Program-made: the position numbers and the translations under genes
Notes under the pieces: model-generated
Told to the model about the DNA's origin: nothing
What the model saw: the letters and a program-made list of their open reading frames with translations, nothing else
Databases searched by the model: none
Part shown: positions 35,674 to 49,781 of the stretch, in pieces
Numbering within the stretch: position 1 is the first letter of the stretch
Layout of the letters: every line of letters starts with the position of its first letter
Assembly: GCA_025677815.1 (NCBI GenBank)
Contig: JAIXMP010000001.1
Span: forward strand, 558,001-622,000
Direction: 5' to 3'
Origin: Phascolomyces articulosus
Lineage: Eukaryota > Mucoromycota > Mucoromycetes > Mucorales > Lichtheimiaceae
DNA: 64,000 nucleotides

Positions 35674-36573
35674 TAATCCTTCTCTACCTTCTCCTCTCAT
35701 CATCACATTTTTGACTTTTCCTTTTCTTTAATATACATTAATTAATAAATTATTCTTAGAATATATACCCCACTACTCCTCTTCAGTTACATGAACTGTC
35801 ATGTATATATCTTTCTATAGTATCCATAATTTAGTTCACAGATCTCCCAGCTTTTTTTTAAAAAAAAATTATAGTAACATCAATGAGTCAAGGTGGTGTC
35901 CATTAATGGACACTTTGACCAGGAATGATCATTCTGTATTATTACCATTATAATTTGAGATAGCATGCTTCTTTTGTTTGTATCAGCAGTGATATTATAC
36001 TTCTTTCTTGACTATCTATTTTAATAAGAGCGGAAAACAATAAAAATATAAATATGTTATAAATAAAAAGGATGGAATTGGAAAAGCAACATACGGTAGA
36101 AGAGGATTATTATGATCATCATTGAATGGAAAAGAGTAAATGACTTGGATAATAAAATGCTTGGATACTTACCAACAAATCTTCATGTAAAATTTCTATT
36201 TTTTTATTTTTATAGTCTTTGTCTAAATTTCCTTGACCGTTACCTATGAGGAATAGGTTACACAACCTTTCTTCGACTAGAGCGATGATACGTGTTATGC
36301 AGTTAAAGAAAAAGTTAAACTAAAGAACGATGTAAAATAAGAAGACTTTCCCCAAAGAAGCACCTGTTTTCTTCAACAAAAGACTGCAGACTGTCTCTTC
36401 GATATTGTCACACACTGCTGGATAATTTAGTGCAACTTTTAATATGATAATGTAGACAATAACGGGTGTACAAAAACCTGGTTGATGTATAACGGGCGAA
36501 GAAAAAATCAATTGAAACTGAGTTCTCTTGTGGTTTTTTTTTCTTTCTTTTTTTTTCAAAACGAAGAATAATC
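35674..36573. other. F-box / CAP-G intergenic region
   Basis: 900 bp with no gene. It contains a strong inverted repeat (listed separately) about 220 bp after the F-box stop, and a T/C-rich leader before the CAP-G start. A minus-strand frame at 36320-36559 is unconvincing. Confidence 0.5.
35887..35919. repeat. Inverted repeat with 18-bp perfect palindrome
   Basis: GTGTCCATTAATGGACAC (35896-35913) is a perfect palindrome. It is extended by a GTCAA/TTGAC pair (35887-35891 and 35915-35919) across a 4-versus-1 base bulge. It may be a protein-binding palindrome, an RNA hairpin in the F-box 3' region or a tiny mobile-element footprint. Confidence 0.75.
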
Positions 36574-39500
36574 ATGTCTGCAGCACAGTCGCGAAAAGAA
36601 GCTGCTATTGCTTCCTTATCAACATCTATCCCTCAAATCTTTAACGATGCACAAAAACCAAACGCTAATCATCGAAAACATGCTATTGCTATGCGAAAAA
36701 TCCAAGAACTATGTGCTTTGAATTCACCCATTGTTGCTGGCAAACCTCATGATATTGATCCCGAAGGGGAAAGCACTTTTAACCAAGCTGTTATAAAAAA
36801 CATCAATAAGATTCTACAAATTCGAAAGGGTGAACCTCATGCCGATCGTATCACACGTTTTATTTCAACATTTTTACAATATACGCAGCAGATCGGTTCG
36901 TCATTCTCTCTCTCTCTCTCTCTCTTTTTTATTATTATTAAAAGCTGATTGTCTTTTTTGTTTTACACTCAAGACTTATTGATGTATGGAGATAACATTT
37001 TGTGTTGTACTATATGCTTCTACATATCATAACTGAAAAAAAACTCTTGTATGAATAGATACTAAAAGCGTGAACGGTGACGAAGATGAAGTTGACGAAG
37101 ACGACGAGAATGATATAAATGAGAATGCTATGGATGATGATGATGAAGAGACAGTATCGTCACGATTTATTGAATATATGCTAAAACATCTTTTACGTGG
37201 ATTACCAGCAAAAACAAAAGCAGTTCGATTACGATGTTGTCAAATCATTGCACTTAGTATCAATTCTTTGGGTGAAATTGAGTAAGTGCTTCTCCACGAA
37301 ATTTTAAAAATTCAGGAACAAAAGGATGAGTATATATATAATGGAAGACTGATATAAACTGGTTTTTTTTTTTTACGATGATCCTATTTCAGTGAGGAAT
37401 TATATCAAGAATTAAGATCTGCCTTATTTGAAAGAATTCGAGATAAAGAAGCATCTATTCGGATACAAGCAGCAACTGCATTGTCACGATTACAAAGTGC
37501 AGATGATGAAGTAGATCAAACAGATGGAAAAACAATTACAAAAAAGTTGTTATGGTTATTGCAACATGATCCAAGCGCGTATGTGTTGAATATGGATGGT
37601 GGATGAGTGGCTGTGGGTCAATTTCTATAATGAAAAAACATGGATTAATTCCCCCATGGATTTATATATTTATATTTATAGTGAAGTACGACGCGTTGTA
37701 CTTTTTAATTTGGATATTACAGAAGAAACGATCCCATACATTATTGAACGAGGGCGAGATATTGATGGAATCAATCGGCGTGTCGTTTTTCTTAAACCTA
37801 TGGTTGAACTTGCCGATTTTCGTGATCTTTCGATAGAACAACGACATCAGTTATTAAAATGGGGTCTAAAGGATAGGTAGAAATCATACATAGGAGGAGG
37901 GTCAGAGTTCTTCATTTTTTATTGACATGAAAGAAAAAAATCAAAATAGAGATCCGCTTGTACGACGTGCCACAAGCAGAATGATTGCAAATGAATGGAT
38001 TCGACATGCAGATAATAATTTATTGGAGGTACTAATTAGACGATTTGTTTTTAATATTTACATATGAAATAATTTATCATTTGGGTTCAACATGTTTAAT
38101 AACATGTTGCTATGTGGTTAGTTTCTTGAACGTATGGATGTTGTTGGTGATGGTGCTGTCTCTGAAGATATGCTCCATGCATTTCTTGATACAAGACCTG
38201 ATATTGTCAAATCAATTAAATTGGATGGTAATATGAAAGAAAGTAAAGGAGACAACCATTTGGAGAAAAAATTATCAAGGGAGAGTTATTTATACGAATT
38301 TTCTTGCTTTAGATCCGTTTTGGGAAAATTTATCCACTGAAAGTGCATTAATGGCAAAAGTTCTAATCAAATTTCTAAAATCAAACAAGGTAGAGTTTCA
38401 TAATAAAACGGAGAATATTGCATTTTGTGTTTTTATTATTATTATTGTGTTGTCACTAATGAAAGGGTGTCTTGGATGTTTATTAGGATGATGAGAAATT
38501 GGATGAAGTACTTCCTACTGTCACGCGAATGGCATTTATTATTCAGCATTACAATGATATTTGGCAGCAAGCACCCAAAGAAACAGAAGCTGATTATGAA
38601 TTCATTATGGGTCAATTATTGGATCTTGCTAAATATCTGGACTATGCTGATGAAGTGGGTCGACGGAAAATGTTTGTGTTACTACGTAGGTAGCAGGATG
38701 AGGATTAAGAGCTGGAGGACAAATAAAGCATTATATATACACATTGGGGAAGAGTGGCTAACAATAAGAATATAAATATCATTAGGCGATGTATTAATGG
38801 CACCCGATATGCCGGATGAACATATGGTTAGCGCAGTTGAATTATTCAAAATTATATCCTTGGATGAACGTGATTTCGTACGGTAAATCACTATTTCTTT
38901 TCTTTTTTTTTCTGTCTATATAATACTATGTCATTGAAACTAATCACAGTTAAAATATACAAACCATCTAGAACTATCATTGAAATTATTTCTGATATTG
39001 AAGAACTATCTTCCTTTGAAGATGTGGTAATGAAAGATACTTTATTTCTCTATATTGACCATACATTTTATCGTACTTATGCATCACGTTTGTTTTTGTA
39101 TTATTGTTTATAGTCTATGGAAGGACCCTCCAAAAAATTAAAAATAAGCGAGATCACAAGTATCAAAACGGAGACTGGCGAGGTGGATCAAACGTTACTT
39201 CAGAAAATGCTTTTACAGTTGAAATGTTTAAGTATATGTAAATTTATGTTGGAGCGAACTGAAGAGGTACAAAAAAAAAGATAAAAATAGAAATGAGTTA
39301 TCAATGTTAGCTGATACGAATTTTTTTAAATATAGTCTTTACAAGATAACTCCACATTGTATGGTGTATTAAATGAACTTATTGTACCATCGGTCCAGAG
39401 TAAAGAAGCAGTACTTCGTGAAGAAGGTTTACATTGTTTGGGTCTGTGTTGCACTTTGGATAAGGTAAATTCGTTTGTTTTTCCTCTCAAAAAAAAAAAG

Positions 39501-41229
39501 AGACGAAATGGCTGATATCCATATCATTGTTAATAGACTCTTGGACATCACAATATTTTATTATTTGCACACTGTATCAATAACGGTCACGAACAATTAC
39601 AACAAAAGGCTCTTATGGTATGTCATAATTGGGTTGTCTGGAAGTACTACCAGTATTATTAGGAAAACTTATAGATTTATGTTTTAGATCTTATTTGATT
39701 TGATGATGACCTATGGAGTATCGACTGTGGAAACTAAGCTTGGAGGTGTAAGTGTATTTTTTTTATATTAAGTACAATATATACCAATATTAGCACAATA
39801 TATGCACCAAAAAATAACCTTTATCAATATTTAGCTTGATGAATTACAAAAAATTCTTGAATCTTGTGTGGATCATGATAGTGCAGAGATTCAAGGTATT
39901 GCTGTTGAAGGATTATCAAAATTGATGTTGACTCGTATGTTTAAAGATGAATATGTAAGTCCAAACAACTCTGGGGTTTAAATATCTCTTTAATCATTGT
40001 GTGAGGAGACAACTTATTCATACTTATACCTATTTGGGAATTAGACTTTAAAAATGATGGTACTTCTTTATTTTTTCCCAACTACCTTTGATAACGAAAA
40101 AATCCAACAATGCTTGAGTTATTTCTTCCCAGCCTATGCTTATTCTTCTGCCGAAAACCAAAATTTATTAGCTGGAGTGAGTATTTGGAAGAGATGTATG
40201 AAGGAATGGAGGTGAAATTAGTTGGATAAACAAGAATGCTAACTGTATTATGTATACCCATTTTTATAGGTGACTGTATCAGCTTTAATCGACCTTTGCG
40301 AAACACATGCTGATCTTGAAAAAGATGAGAAAATGGCTCCACCTGTTCGTATATCCGACATGTTGGCTGATTGGACTGATCCACGCAAGATTGAAGTGTA
40401 TGTTATTGTTTGTTTATTTTTTGTGATTTTATGTTCCTAACTTTACCTTCATTATTCTAGGAGTCGGATTGCAACAAGTGATAGTCAAAAAGTGGACAAA
40501 GGCATCCAGGCGGATATTGCTTATGATCTATTAAAAGCTATCCACAACCGCAGCAATGGTATATTTTCTTCCCATTCATCAAAAATAATAGGAGCTGCTT
40601 TTTGTTTTGTGCCCTAACCCTAAAGCTTGATTAATTATTTTCTATAGCTACTATTCGTAAGACATTTGTTCATATGTTGTTGAAACTTCACATTGCGGAA
40701 GCAGATTACGAACGTCTTGACAAGTTGAAGCAAATGATAGATCTCATTACGGAGGTAATATTGTTTTTTAAATAATCATTTTTTGAGCTATTGATAAAAC
40801 ATATATATTAATGATGAATTGGGTTCGATATATCAATAGGAAAAACCAATTAAGGAAGCTGCTGTTCGAAATTCATTCAATCGTTTTATGAAATCAGTGG
40901 AGAAATATTATGAAACTGTGGAAAAACCAACAGAAGGTGAAGAAAACGAAAATCAAGAACAACTACAAGATGGCGATGCTGTTTCAGAAAGGGGATCTGT
41001 AGCACCTATGGCAACAGATGATGAGCGGTCCGTAGCGGGAAAGGAATCTGTAGCAACTGCAGGAGATGATGATCAATCTATTGCAGGAAAAGAATCAATT
41101 GCAGACGAAGAACAGTCAATGACAGGAAAAGAGTCTGTAGTAGACGATGAACGATCCATTACCGAAAAAGAATCAGTAGCAGATGAAGAACGATCCATGA
41201 CTGAAAAAGAATCAGACACTGAAGTATGA
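36574..41229 (+). CDS. YCG1: Condensin complex subunit CAP-G / Ycg1
   Basis: Twenty exons, every junction in frame, 978 residues: join(36574..36895,37059..37281,37393..37578,37682..37876,37950..38028,38122..38227,38313..38389,38487..38685,38786..38882,38972..39026,39114..39266,39336..39464,39537..39617,39688..39747,39835..39954,40045..40176,40270..40397,40461..40558,40648..40754,40840..41229). The body is HEAT repeats: residues ~130-320 include YMLKHLLRGLPAKTKAVRLR and the VRRVVLFNLDITEETIPYII unit, the conserved CAP-G N-terminus; the C-terminal HEAT half includes LREEGLHCLGLCC. Family role: CAP-G/Ycg1 with the kleisin Brn1 forms the DNA-binding 'safety belt' of condensin that compacts mitotic chromosomes. 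An acidic insert (exon 2) and a repeated Ser/Glu/Lys tail are lineage-specific. It is the most intron-dense gene here (19 introns), unlike the intronless F-box gene beside it. Confidence 0.93.
41017..41220 (+). repeat. 39-bp coding minisatellite in CAP-G tail
   Basis: About five tandem units of 13 residues, consensus DDERS(V/I/M)(A/T)(G/E)KESVA, encode the last ~70 residues of CAP-G. The first unit boundary carries a short TAG insertion (Thr-Ala-Gly). Units differ at a few positions, mostly conservatively. Confidence 0.85.
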
Positions 41230-41717
41230 TGGATGTACAATCTTTATCAGTGCAACAACAACACTTTGAATAATTTGTATAATAATAAAACGAAACTGCA
41301 CAATGTATAATGAAATGATAATTTGTTTTGATGAATATATATTTACAAATAACAATTTTTGGAATGTTTTAAAGACAATGACTTTATATATTGACAAAAG
41401 ATGGTATAATAATTCTGTTAATTCTCAATGCCCATAGAACTTTACCTTATTGTAATTACAAGTGTATTCTTGTGCAGAAAGAGGGTGGGGAGCCGTTATT
41501 TTATCAACGAGCAAGAATATGCAACGCTCCTTTAAATCCAAGTACCTGGATAACGATGTTTTGAGTTTTCTCTCTTTTCTATTTATCTTTTAGTTCTTTA
41601 ATGATGAATCGTTACACATTGCTATGGCTGAAGAACCAACAGTTACTAAAACCAATTATAAAAACTGGTCGCAAATTTCTTCATTTTTTCTCAAAAAATA
41701 AAATAAAAAAAAGGACA
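41230..41717. other. CAP-G 3' flank, upstream of dead F-box gene
   Basis: AT-rich 3' flank followed by sequence that would be the upstream region of the F-box pseudogene; nothing specific recognised. Confidence 0.5.
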
Positions 41718-43732
41718 ATGACAATCATTACTGATGTTTCTGGATCAAATACCAAGTCGACTATGACAATACAGGCGACACATGGCGCACTATTCAATAT
41801 CTTGCCTTTTGATATTCAGTTCAATACTTTTTCTCGTTTCAGCAAAACGGAGTGCTTGCAATGCATGCAAATATGTAAAGCATGGTACACTCTGCTGTTC
41901 CTTTATATACTGAAAATATATGGACCGAGATAGAGGTCTATGGATATCATAAACTTTGTCAAGCGAACTCTTTGGTTACAATTTTCATTGGACAGCATGT
42001 GAAAAGATTCACATTCCGTTTCCTTTGAAAGGAAAGAGAGATTGATGAAACAGCTTATTGATCACGGTTGTGATGATATACAATATTTAGGTAAGACAAA
42101 TTGATACGTATGAAGGAAAGAATACGTGCATCAAAGAGCGAATGCCATTTCATAGAGAGAAAACCAATAATATATGCACGAACAGCAATAGTAAACAACC
42201 TTCTTTATACTTGATTATTCATATATGTGGGGTTTCAAAGCTCAACTACATACAATGAACATGATGCATTTTTACCATTGCTATGGAAACTGCCGCGCAG
42301 CGTTGTCGAGATTGATATGTTGCAACACGAAAGCAACGTCTCTTTTCTTTGGATTATGTAACCATCTCCAAAGCTTACATGTTTTACGTTTCGGTCTCAC
42401 TTTCAAGCCATCATTCCAAGATGCCCCAATTTAGAATATCTTACCTATTCCAACAAGTCTTTATGGGAATAAGATTCACTTTTATTGTTTCAAAACAATC
42501 GACAAATATTCTCTCGATGAAAATTACATTTTTGATTTTGAATTGCTTTTTTCCTGGTGTCCAAACTCAAATTTTTGTAAACGAACCATAAACGTTATTC
42601 TGATCGATATGGGGCTTCAGATCATTGATATGATTCTTCATTCTTCAAAAATCAAATTCTTCAGTCACCACCATCAACAATAGCAACAACTCTAAATAAC
42701 CACGGAAAATAACACCTCCAATGTTTTACACTGCACATCCTCAAAGATATAGGATATCAACAGATAACTCCATTTCTCTTGCAAACTGCGCCGACGATAA
42801 AGCACTTAGCCCTTGAAGAAATTCTAAAAAATCAAACAGGAACCATACCCATCAATAAAAACTGGTCATTTATATCCCGATCGTTTTATGCACCCCAGCT
42901 ATGTTCGTTGATTTTGGGTGGTATTCCCTATGACAATATTGGAACATTAATGAACATGCTGGTGGATATGAAGTTTGGAAATGATTATCATCGAAAACCA
43001 AACCTCTCCTGACAACATAATGACACTTAATCGACCAGAGTTACATTTTACATCAAAACAACTCAAAAATTTAGAACTTGATAATTTTAATTTAAACTTT
43101 GTTGCTCCTGGTATAGTAACAACGACAACAATCCAACCCCATTTTTTAAACAGCTGACAGCAGATGGATCAAAGCTTGAAATAATAAAAATGAGCAGATC
43201 ACTACTCCCGAAATTGACAGATATATTTTTATCAGTAGCAATATTATGGACCCCTACATTAAAGTATCTCTCAGTGTTACTCGATGGTGCAAACACAATA
43301 GATGATGGTTTGTGATCCTTTGGTGAATTACTCCATAATACATGCATTGAATCTGACCTCGTGTTGTTTGATGTCATGGCCTCATTCATTTTCCAATCCC
43401 TTGGTGCTTCGTCATTATTAAAGGAGATTATTTTTAGCACTGAATATGAATATTATTATTATAATTATCGAGATGTTGTAACGCACAATCCATTAATCAT
43501 TGATGTGGTTGGATTTTTTCAGATACTTCAGGAATGCACAAGTCTAGAGAAGGTGTCGGCTTTGGGATCCAAATTATCATGTCGTCAAAGGCTGAAAAGC
43601 CATGTTTTAATGAGATATAGAACGATAGGTTCACTCTATCCTAAATACAACATATTACGTAACAGTTGTCCAATGTCCACAACAAGACCAGGAAATTGGA
43701 TATTTGGTGTTAGTAATAAAAGAAGGCAATAG
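41718..43732 (+). pseudogene. Dead F-box/LRR gene, paralog of the gene at 62.8-64 kb
   Basis: A Met at 41718 begins a frame that reaches an F-box, ILPFDIQFNTFSRFSKTECL followed by QCMQICKAWYTLL. It is then lost: TENIWTEIEVYGYHKLCQAN continues in a shifted frame, and further stops and shifts occur at 42.0-42.8 kb. From 42779 onward, pieces in changing frames (LLQTAPTIKHLALEEI; KLEIIKMSRSLLPKLTDIFL; GFFQILQECTSLEKVSALGS; RPGNWIFG) match in order the minus-strand product at 62821-64000 (LLRNAATMKHLFLKQV; KLETITFGKYVHDLTDTFLL; GYFQMLHQCRCLEMISTFRC; SQGNWIF). It is a full-length but multiply broken paralog in the opposite orientation. Confidence 0.85.
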
Positions 43733-43914
43733 TACCCTTAGTATTAGCAGAGTGCTGTTATTTTATTCCTTTTATTTTTGGGTGTCGGTGTTCGAAAAAG
43801 AAGGTCGACAAAAAATATTTTGTTTTTGAAATGAAAAAAGAAAAATCCCACAATTCACAAAAAATTCGAAAATGACTAGGATAAATAGATATCGGACAAG
43901 AATTACTAAAATTG

Positions 43915-44209
43915 ACTGGAAACGGTTGCGTGTTTCTGTAAGCCAAGTGGCAGTCTATAAAGAGCTGAATCCATTCGTTGGTGGAACCACGGTTGCTTGG
44001 TTGTCTCGTCGAAGACAGTGTCTTGCAGAGTTTGGTGTCAACATTCGAGTCCGGGCGTAAGCTTGGATTGGGAGGTTGTTCAATACTGGGGAACCGCCCG
44101 AGGGTAGCAATACAGCAGGGAAAACTCAGAGCACTAATACGGCTGTCAAGATGGCACGTTGGAGGGAATTTATCAAGTAGCTGCCATCAACAGTGGGGAC
44201 TACCTCTTT
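43915..44209 (+). ncRNA. Signal recognition particle RNA (7SL/SRP RNA)
   Basis: About 295 nt, GC-rich for this window, ending at a T4 tract (44207-44210) and a T7 tract (44214-44220), as expected for Pol III. The 5' Alu-domain hairpin is GAAAC (43919-43923) paired with GTTTC (43932-43936), followed by TGTAAG (the conserved TGTAAT/G turn). Helix 6 is a perfect 8-bp stem with GTAA tetraloop at 44049-44068 (GNAR loop, the SRP19 site). Helix 8 is GGGGAACCGCCCGAGG, stem GTA (44104-44106), GCAA tetraloop (44107-44110), TAC, then AGCAGGG and AAAACTC, the SRP54-binding symmetric/asymmetric loop layout seen in human and bacterial SRP RNA. The flanking TCAACAT and GAGGTTG blocks also parallel the human S domain. 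Role: scaffold of the SRP that pauses translation and targets secretory proteins to the ER. Exact ends are inferred. Open frames over this locus (43872-44262) are shadows of the RNA. Confidence 0.87.
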
Positions 44210-44216
44210 TGCCTTT

Positions 44217-44708
44217 TTTTATCTTAAATTATTATTATTCTTCATTTTCATTTTTTTTTTGAACGAGTAGATGAAGAATTGAAGAAAAAAAAAATATCAT
44301 TATTCATCATCACAATCATCATTTATTATCAGTAATAATTTCTTATTTTAATGTTCGTCACAGCCTACCATATATAACTGTTTATAAAATAATATAACAG
44401 GTGAAGGATCCCACTATAATTGTATTATAATATAGACTATGTATTGTTATTACTTATACTTTTTCAAGAATTGAAAATAATTATGAAATGTAAAGGGTAT
44501 TATCATATAGCTACATTACACTGCAGGCTACTAAAAAACATCATAAGAGGAAGAGAAAGAAGGATCAAATGCAGAGCATTTTGTACCTGTGTAACTCAAT
44601 GAATCATAATTTTTTTGTAATGTGCGCGGGGCAGCGGTTATATTTTTCCCTGTGATCTTGCAACGCTTTTCTTTTTTTTTTCTGTATATTTTTTCTTACC
44701 AAGCAACA
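44217..44708. promoter_or_regulatory. DAP1 upstream region
   Basis: AT-rich; a T-rich leader (44665-44700) precedes the DAP1 start. A small GC patch TGCGCGGGGCAGCGG lies at about 44621-44635, possibly a promoter element. No gene. Confidence 0.45.
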
Positions 44709-45329
44709 ATGCCGTAAGTACATGAACTGATCGAAATTCAAGGACTAACAAAAAACCACATTTTTCTCTATGGCTCTATATCTATGATTAACGAAGAATA
44801 AAAAATAACACGTATTATCCATAACTACTTTTATAGTGCTCCTGCTAAAGACACTCCCATCACAGTTTCTGAACTCGCCAAGTATGACGGTTCTAATCCC
44901 GAGCTTGGCATCTATGTTGCCATTAAGGGTGATATCTTTGATGTATCTGCAAACACTGGTGCTTATGGTGCTGGTGCTGGGTATAACTGTTTTGCTGGAA
45001 AAGACGCTTCCAGAGTAAGTTTTTTACTATCATTTTTATTTTTATTTTATTTTTTTGAAAAAGGGAGAGAGAGAGGAACAGAAGGTTGTGTTATATGTAT
45101 AAAAGAACGCGTGTGAAAAGATGAGAGAAAGAAACTGTTAATTTGTCAAAATGATAAAAAGGCTGATAATAATAAAAAATAGGCACTTGGCAAATCATCA
45201 TTGAAGCTTGAAGATTGTGTTGCTGATTATAGCGTATTGACCGAGAAGGAATTGGAAACGTTGGAACAATGGCATGCATTTTTCTCAAAGAAATATGATA
45301 TTGTTGGACGTGTTGTACCTGATAATTAA
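44709..45329 (+). CDS. DAP1: Cytochrome b5-like heme/steroid-binding protein (MAPR/Dap1 family)
   Basis: Model join(44709..44713,44837..45014,45183..45329), 109 residues. The first coding exon is only 5 nt (ATG CC), followed by a GTAAGT donor; this start was chosen because no other in-frame Met precedes the domain. Residues ~8-105 are a cytochrome b5-like fold: ITVSELAKYDGSNPELGIYV, AIKGDIFDVS, then GAYGAGAGYNCFAGKDASRA (the MAPR YGPGGPYxxFAGRDASR heme-pocket motif, with Tyr as expected heme ligand), and LTEKELETLEQWHAFFSKKY. Family role: Dap1/PGRMC1 binds heme and supports cytochrome P450 sterol synthesis. Unlike PGRMC1 there is no N-terminal membrane segment, so it should be soluble, like yeast Dap1. 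Confidence 0.9.
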
Positions 45330-45646
45330 AGACAAAACAAGCAACATAAGCTTCTGTTCCCTTTCTTTTTCTCCCTCTTGTCGCCTTCCTCTTTCTCTCT
45401 CTTATATAAATACCTGTTATGTGGATAGGATGATAGATGGATAAACGTGTATAAATATACAAGTGTGTTTTTTGATTCAAAATATTTTAGTAATGATTAT
45501 GGCTGTATAAAATGCGTGTATGTATGATGTGTGTGATGAAGACGTATTAATGCATGAAGGAGAAAAGCATGGTAGGTGCGTACCTTTATATTGGTAGATG
45601 CACAGGGCGGACCTTTTTTTTATACGTTTCTTCCCCTTTTTTTATT
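45330..45646. other. DAP1/ATE1 intergenic region
   Basis: 317 bp between tandem plus-strand genes; C/T-rich 3' flank and a T-rich leader. No feature recognised. Confidence 0.5.
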
Positions 45647-47678
<2,032 letters not shown>

Positions 47679-48042
47679 GCAAATAAAAAAAAAGAGATGG
47701 ATAGATGGATGACATTGTTGTTACGTTATCACACATTCATTGGCCATTTTACACATGTTTGATTACTGTTATCTTTTTTTTTTACTATAAACAGCCGCAT
47801 TGTATGATATTTTGGAGGCTATTGTAAATATATTGAACAAAATTATTACAAGTTTCTTCTTGTTCCTTCTATTTTTCTTCATATGATCCTATGCATATTG
47901 ATATATATATTTATAGGTCCTTAGCTTTTTGTTTATATACTAACATCTTCAAAAAAAAATATAAAAAACAAGATTTTTACATTTCACCTCAGCCTCCTCA
48001 GCACCCTAATTTCTTGCACTTCTTCCCTTTTTTTCAAAAAAA
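47679..48042. promoter_or_regulatory. ATE1 3' flank / upstream region of secreted-protein gene
   Basis: 364 bp of AT-rich DNA; the last 60 bp are C/T-rich, like other leaders here. No gene. Confidence 0.45.
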
Positions 48043-48856
48043 ATGATTTTATTACTTGTTACTATTGCACTCACACTTATGGGAGGCACCAACATGGTAT
48101 ATGGTCAAGCACCTGAAGGTCTTTATCCTCTCGGATCGAACACACCTCGAGTAAATCCTGATTACTGTGTTGGTAATGTCATTTTTTTTATAGAAAATAA
48201 GATTCATCGATAGTAAGAAACACAAATTAGATAAAAAAAAAAGCTAATATTAATATGATATACGTATGTATATAGGATTCCATATTACTTATCCAACAGA
48301 GTATGGCAAGGCTTTTGAGTATGGGGAAATGACCCACATTACGTGGGAAGTGGATCGAAATTTGACAGTTGAACCTGATTTGATTACTCGAATTCGTATC
48401 TTGAATCATTACCAAAGAAACACTCAAGTCATTGGCGAAAATATCAGTATGTTATCATTTAATTTTCAATAAATTATGTGTTCCGTGGTGATTAATTCTG
48501 ACTACTGTTTACAATAGCCATTCACACCTATGAAAACAAGGGTGCAACTACTTTTCCAATTCTGATCCATGATGAAGTGGGTTTACAACATTATCGTATC
48601 ATGGTCAATTATCCAGTAAGTATGATGTTTTTTTTACCAATGAATTGTATGCATATAGACTAACAACTAATGTCTTTTTTTCACCATCCAAAAAAAGGGA
48701 AAGAAAGTTCATTGCGTCTATGAATCTGTTCCATTTACTGTGGCTCCACGTACATTTGAACGTTATACTGAGTTAGATACACCTGCTCCACCATTTGCTG
48801 TTGCTGATGCTCAATCCATTAAACACCATCATGAGTATCGGGATTATTACATGTAG
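48043..48856 (+). CDS. Small secreted Kre9/Knh1-like protein
   Basis: Model join(48043..48172,48276..48446,48518..48615,48698..48856), 185 residues. It starts with a clear signal peptide (MILLLVTIALTLMGGTNMVY then GQA, probable cleavage near residue 20-23). Mature residues ~44-140 form a beta-sandwich-like domain: FHITYPTEYGKAFEYGEMTH then ITWEVD, spacing typical of the fungal Kre9/Knh1-type N-terminal domain (P-x-x-x-x-x-x-G-x-x-x-x-I-x-W). Two Cys (CVGF and HCVYES) could pair. The C-terminus ends HHHEYRDYYM, with no GPI signal or transmembrane segment. Likely extracellular or cell-wall located; function inferred only from the fold resemblance. Confidence 0.75.
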
Positions 48857-49781
48857 TTGTTAGTATTATCATGTAAATAATAACCTATTCTAGCTTTTTT
48901 CAGTTGTAAATGCCATGTTTCCATTATTGTTTTAGCATATGTATTAGTCGCTCTATTGTAAAAAATAAAAATAAAAAATAAAGTTCACATGTAATAAGTG
49001 ATGTCTATAAAAAACGACTTTTTGTTTGTTATACAACGCCATGTTGTTATATTTACTATTATATTTATGTGTATAATCTTTTTTCTATTTCCAGTATCTT
49101 TTTTTGATTCTAGGTTAGGTTTATCGTTCTACAATGTACATATATACCGTCATGCGCAATGGAAACATTTCAATCAACCATAAACACAAGGATATTCGGA
49201 ACCATTTCTATGGTTTTTGATAAAGTGGAAGCCATCTTCGTTGTTGTTGCTGTTGTGGTAAGGATTTAAAGAAAAGCCTTTTCCGAAAACTAAATATAAA
49301 TATTATTATGCGATGCAGCTTTTTATAAATATATACAATAGTATCACGAAAGTCATACCATATTCGAAATAATCCGTCGTGTTTTAACCTATTACTGCAT
49401 AATTTTCTATATTGTACACCCAATTGGATAACACTGCATAGTCATCCTCTATTTCTAGTGACTCAATAATTATGCTATAGATAGATGATTCTATCATCAC
49501 AGCCACACACACGCATATACTATTGATAAATAATAAATAAATATAAAACAGACTTTCTTTTTAGCCTTATTTTTTTGAGTGTGAATACATATATGTATGC
49601 TTTGACATGATTTTGTATTTAAACTTTAGGATGAAAAAAAGATACGTAAATTATATATATGATTGATTGATTGATTTGAATTGATTGAGTGAGGCGGAGA
49701 GTAAAAAAGAAGTAAAAGTAGTAATGATTTGAAAGGGTAGCGAAAGGAAGAAGGGGAGAGGGGGGATATTTGTGGGTGAAA
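48857..49781. other. Convergent 3' region, no gene seen
   Basis: 925 bp between convergent stop codons; AT-rich with TGAT repeats at about 49660-49690. Open frames here lack coding character. Confidence 0.5.

Noticed and set aside
43872..44262. Overlapping 62- and 94-codon ORFs, at first read as a small protein gene with a GTAAGC donor
   Set aside because: The GTAAGC falls inside the helix 6 tetraloop stem of the SRP RNA; the RNA explains the base composition and the T-run end better than any protein.
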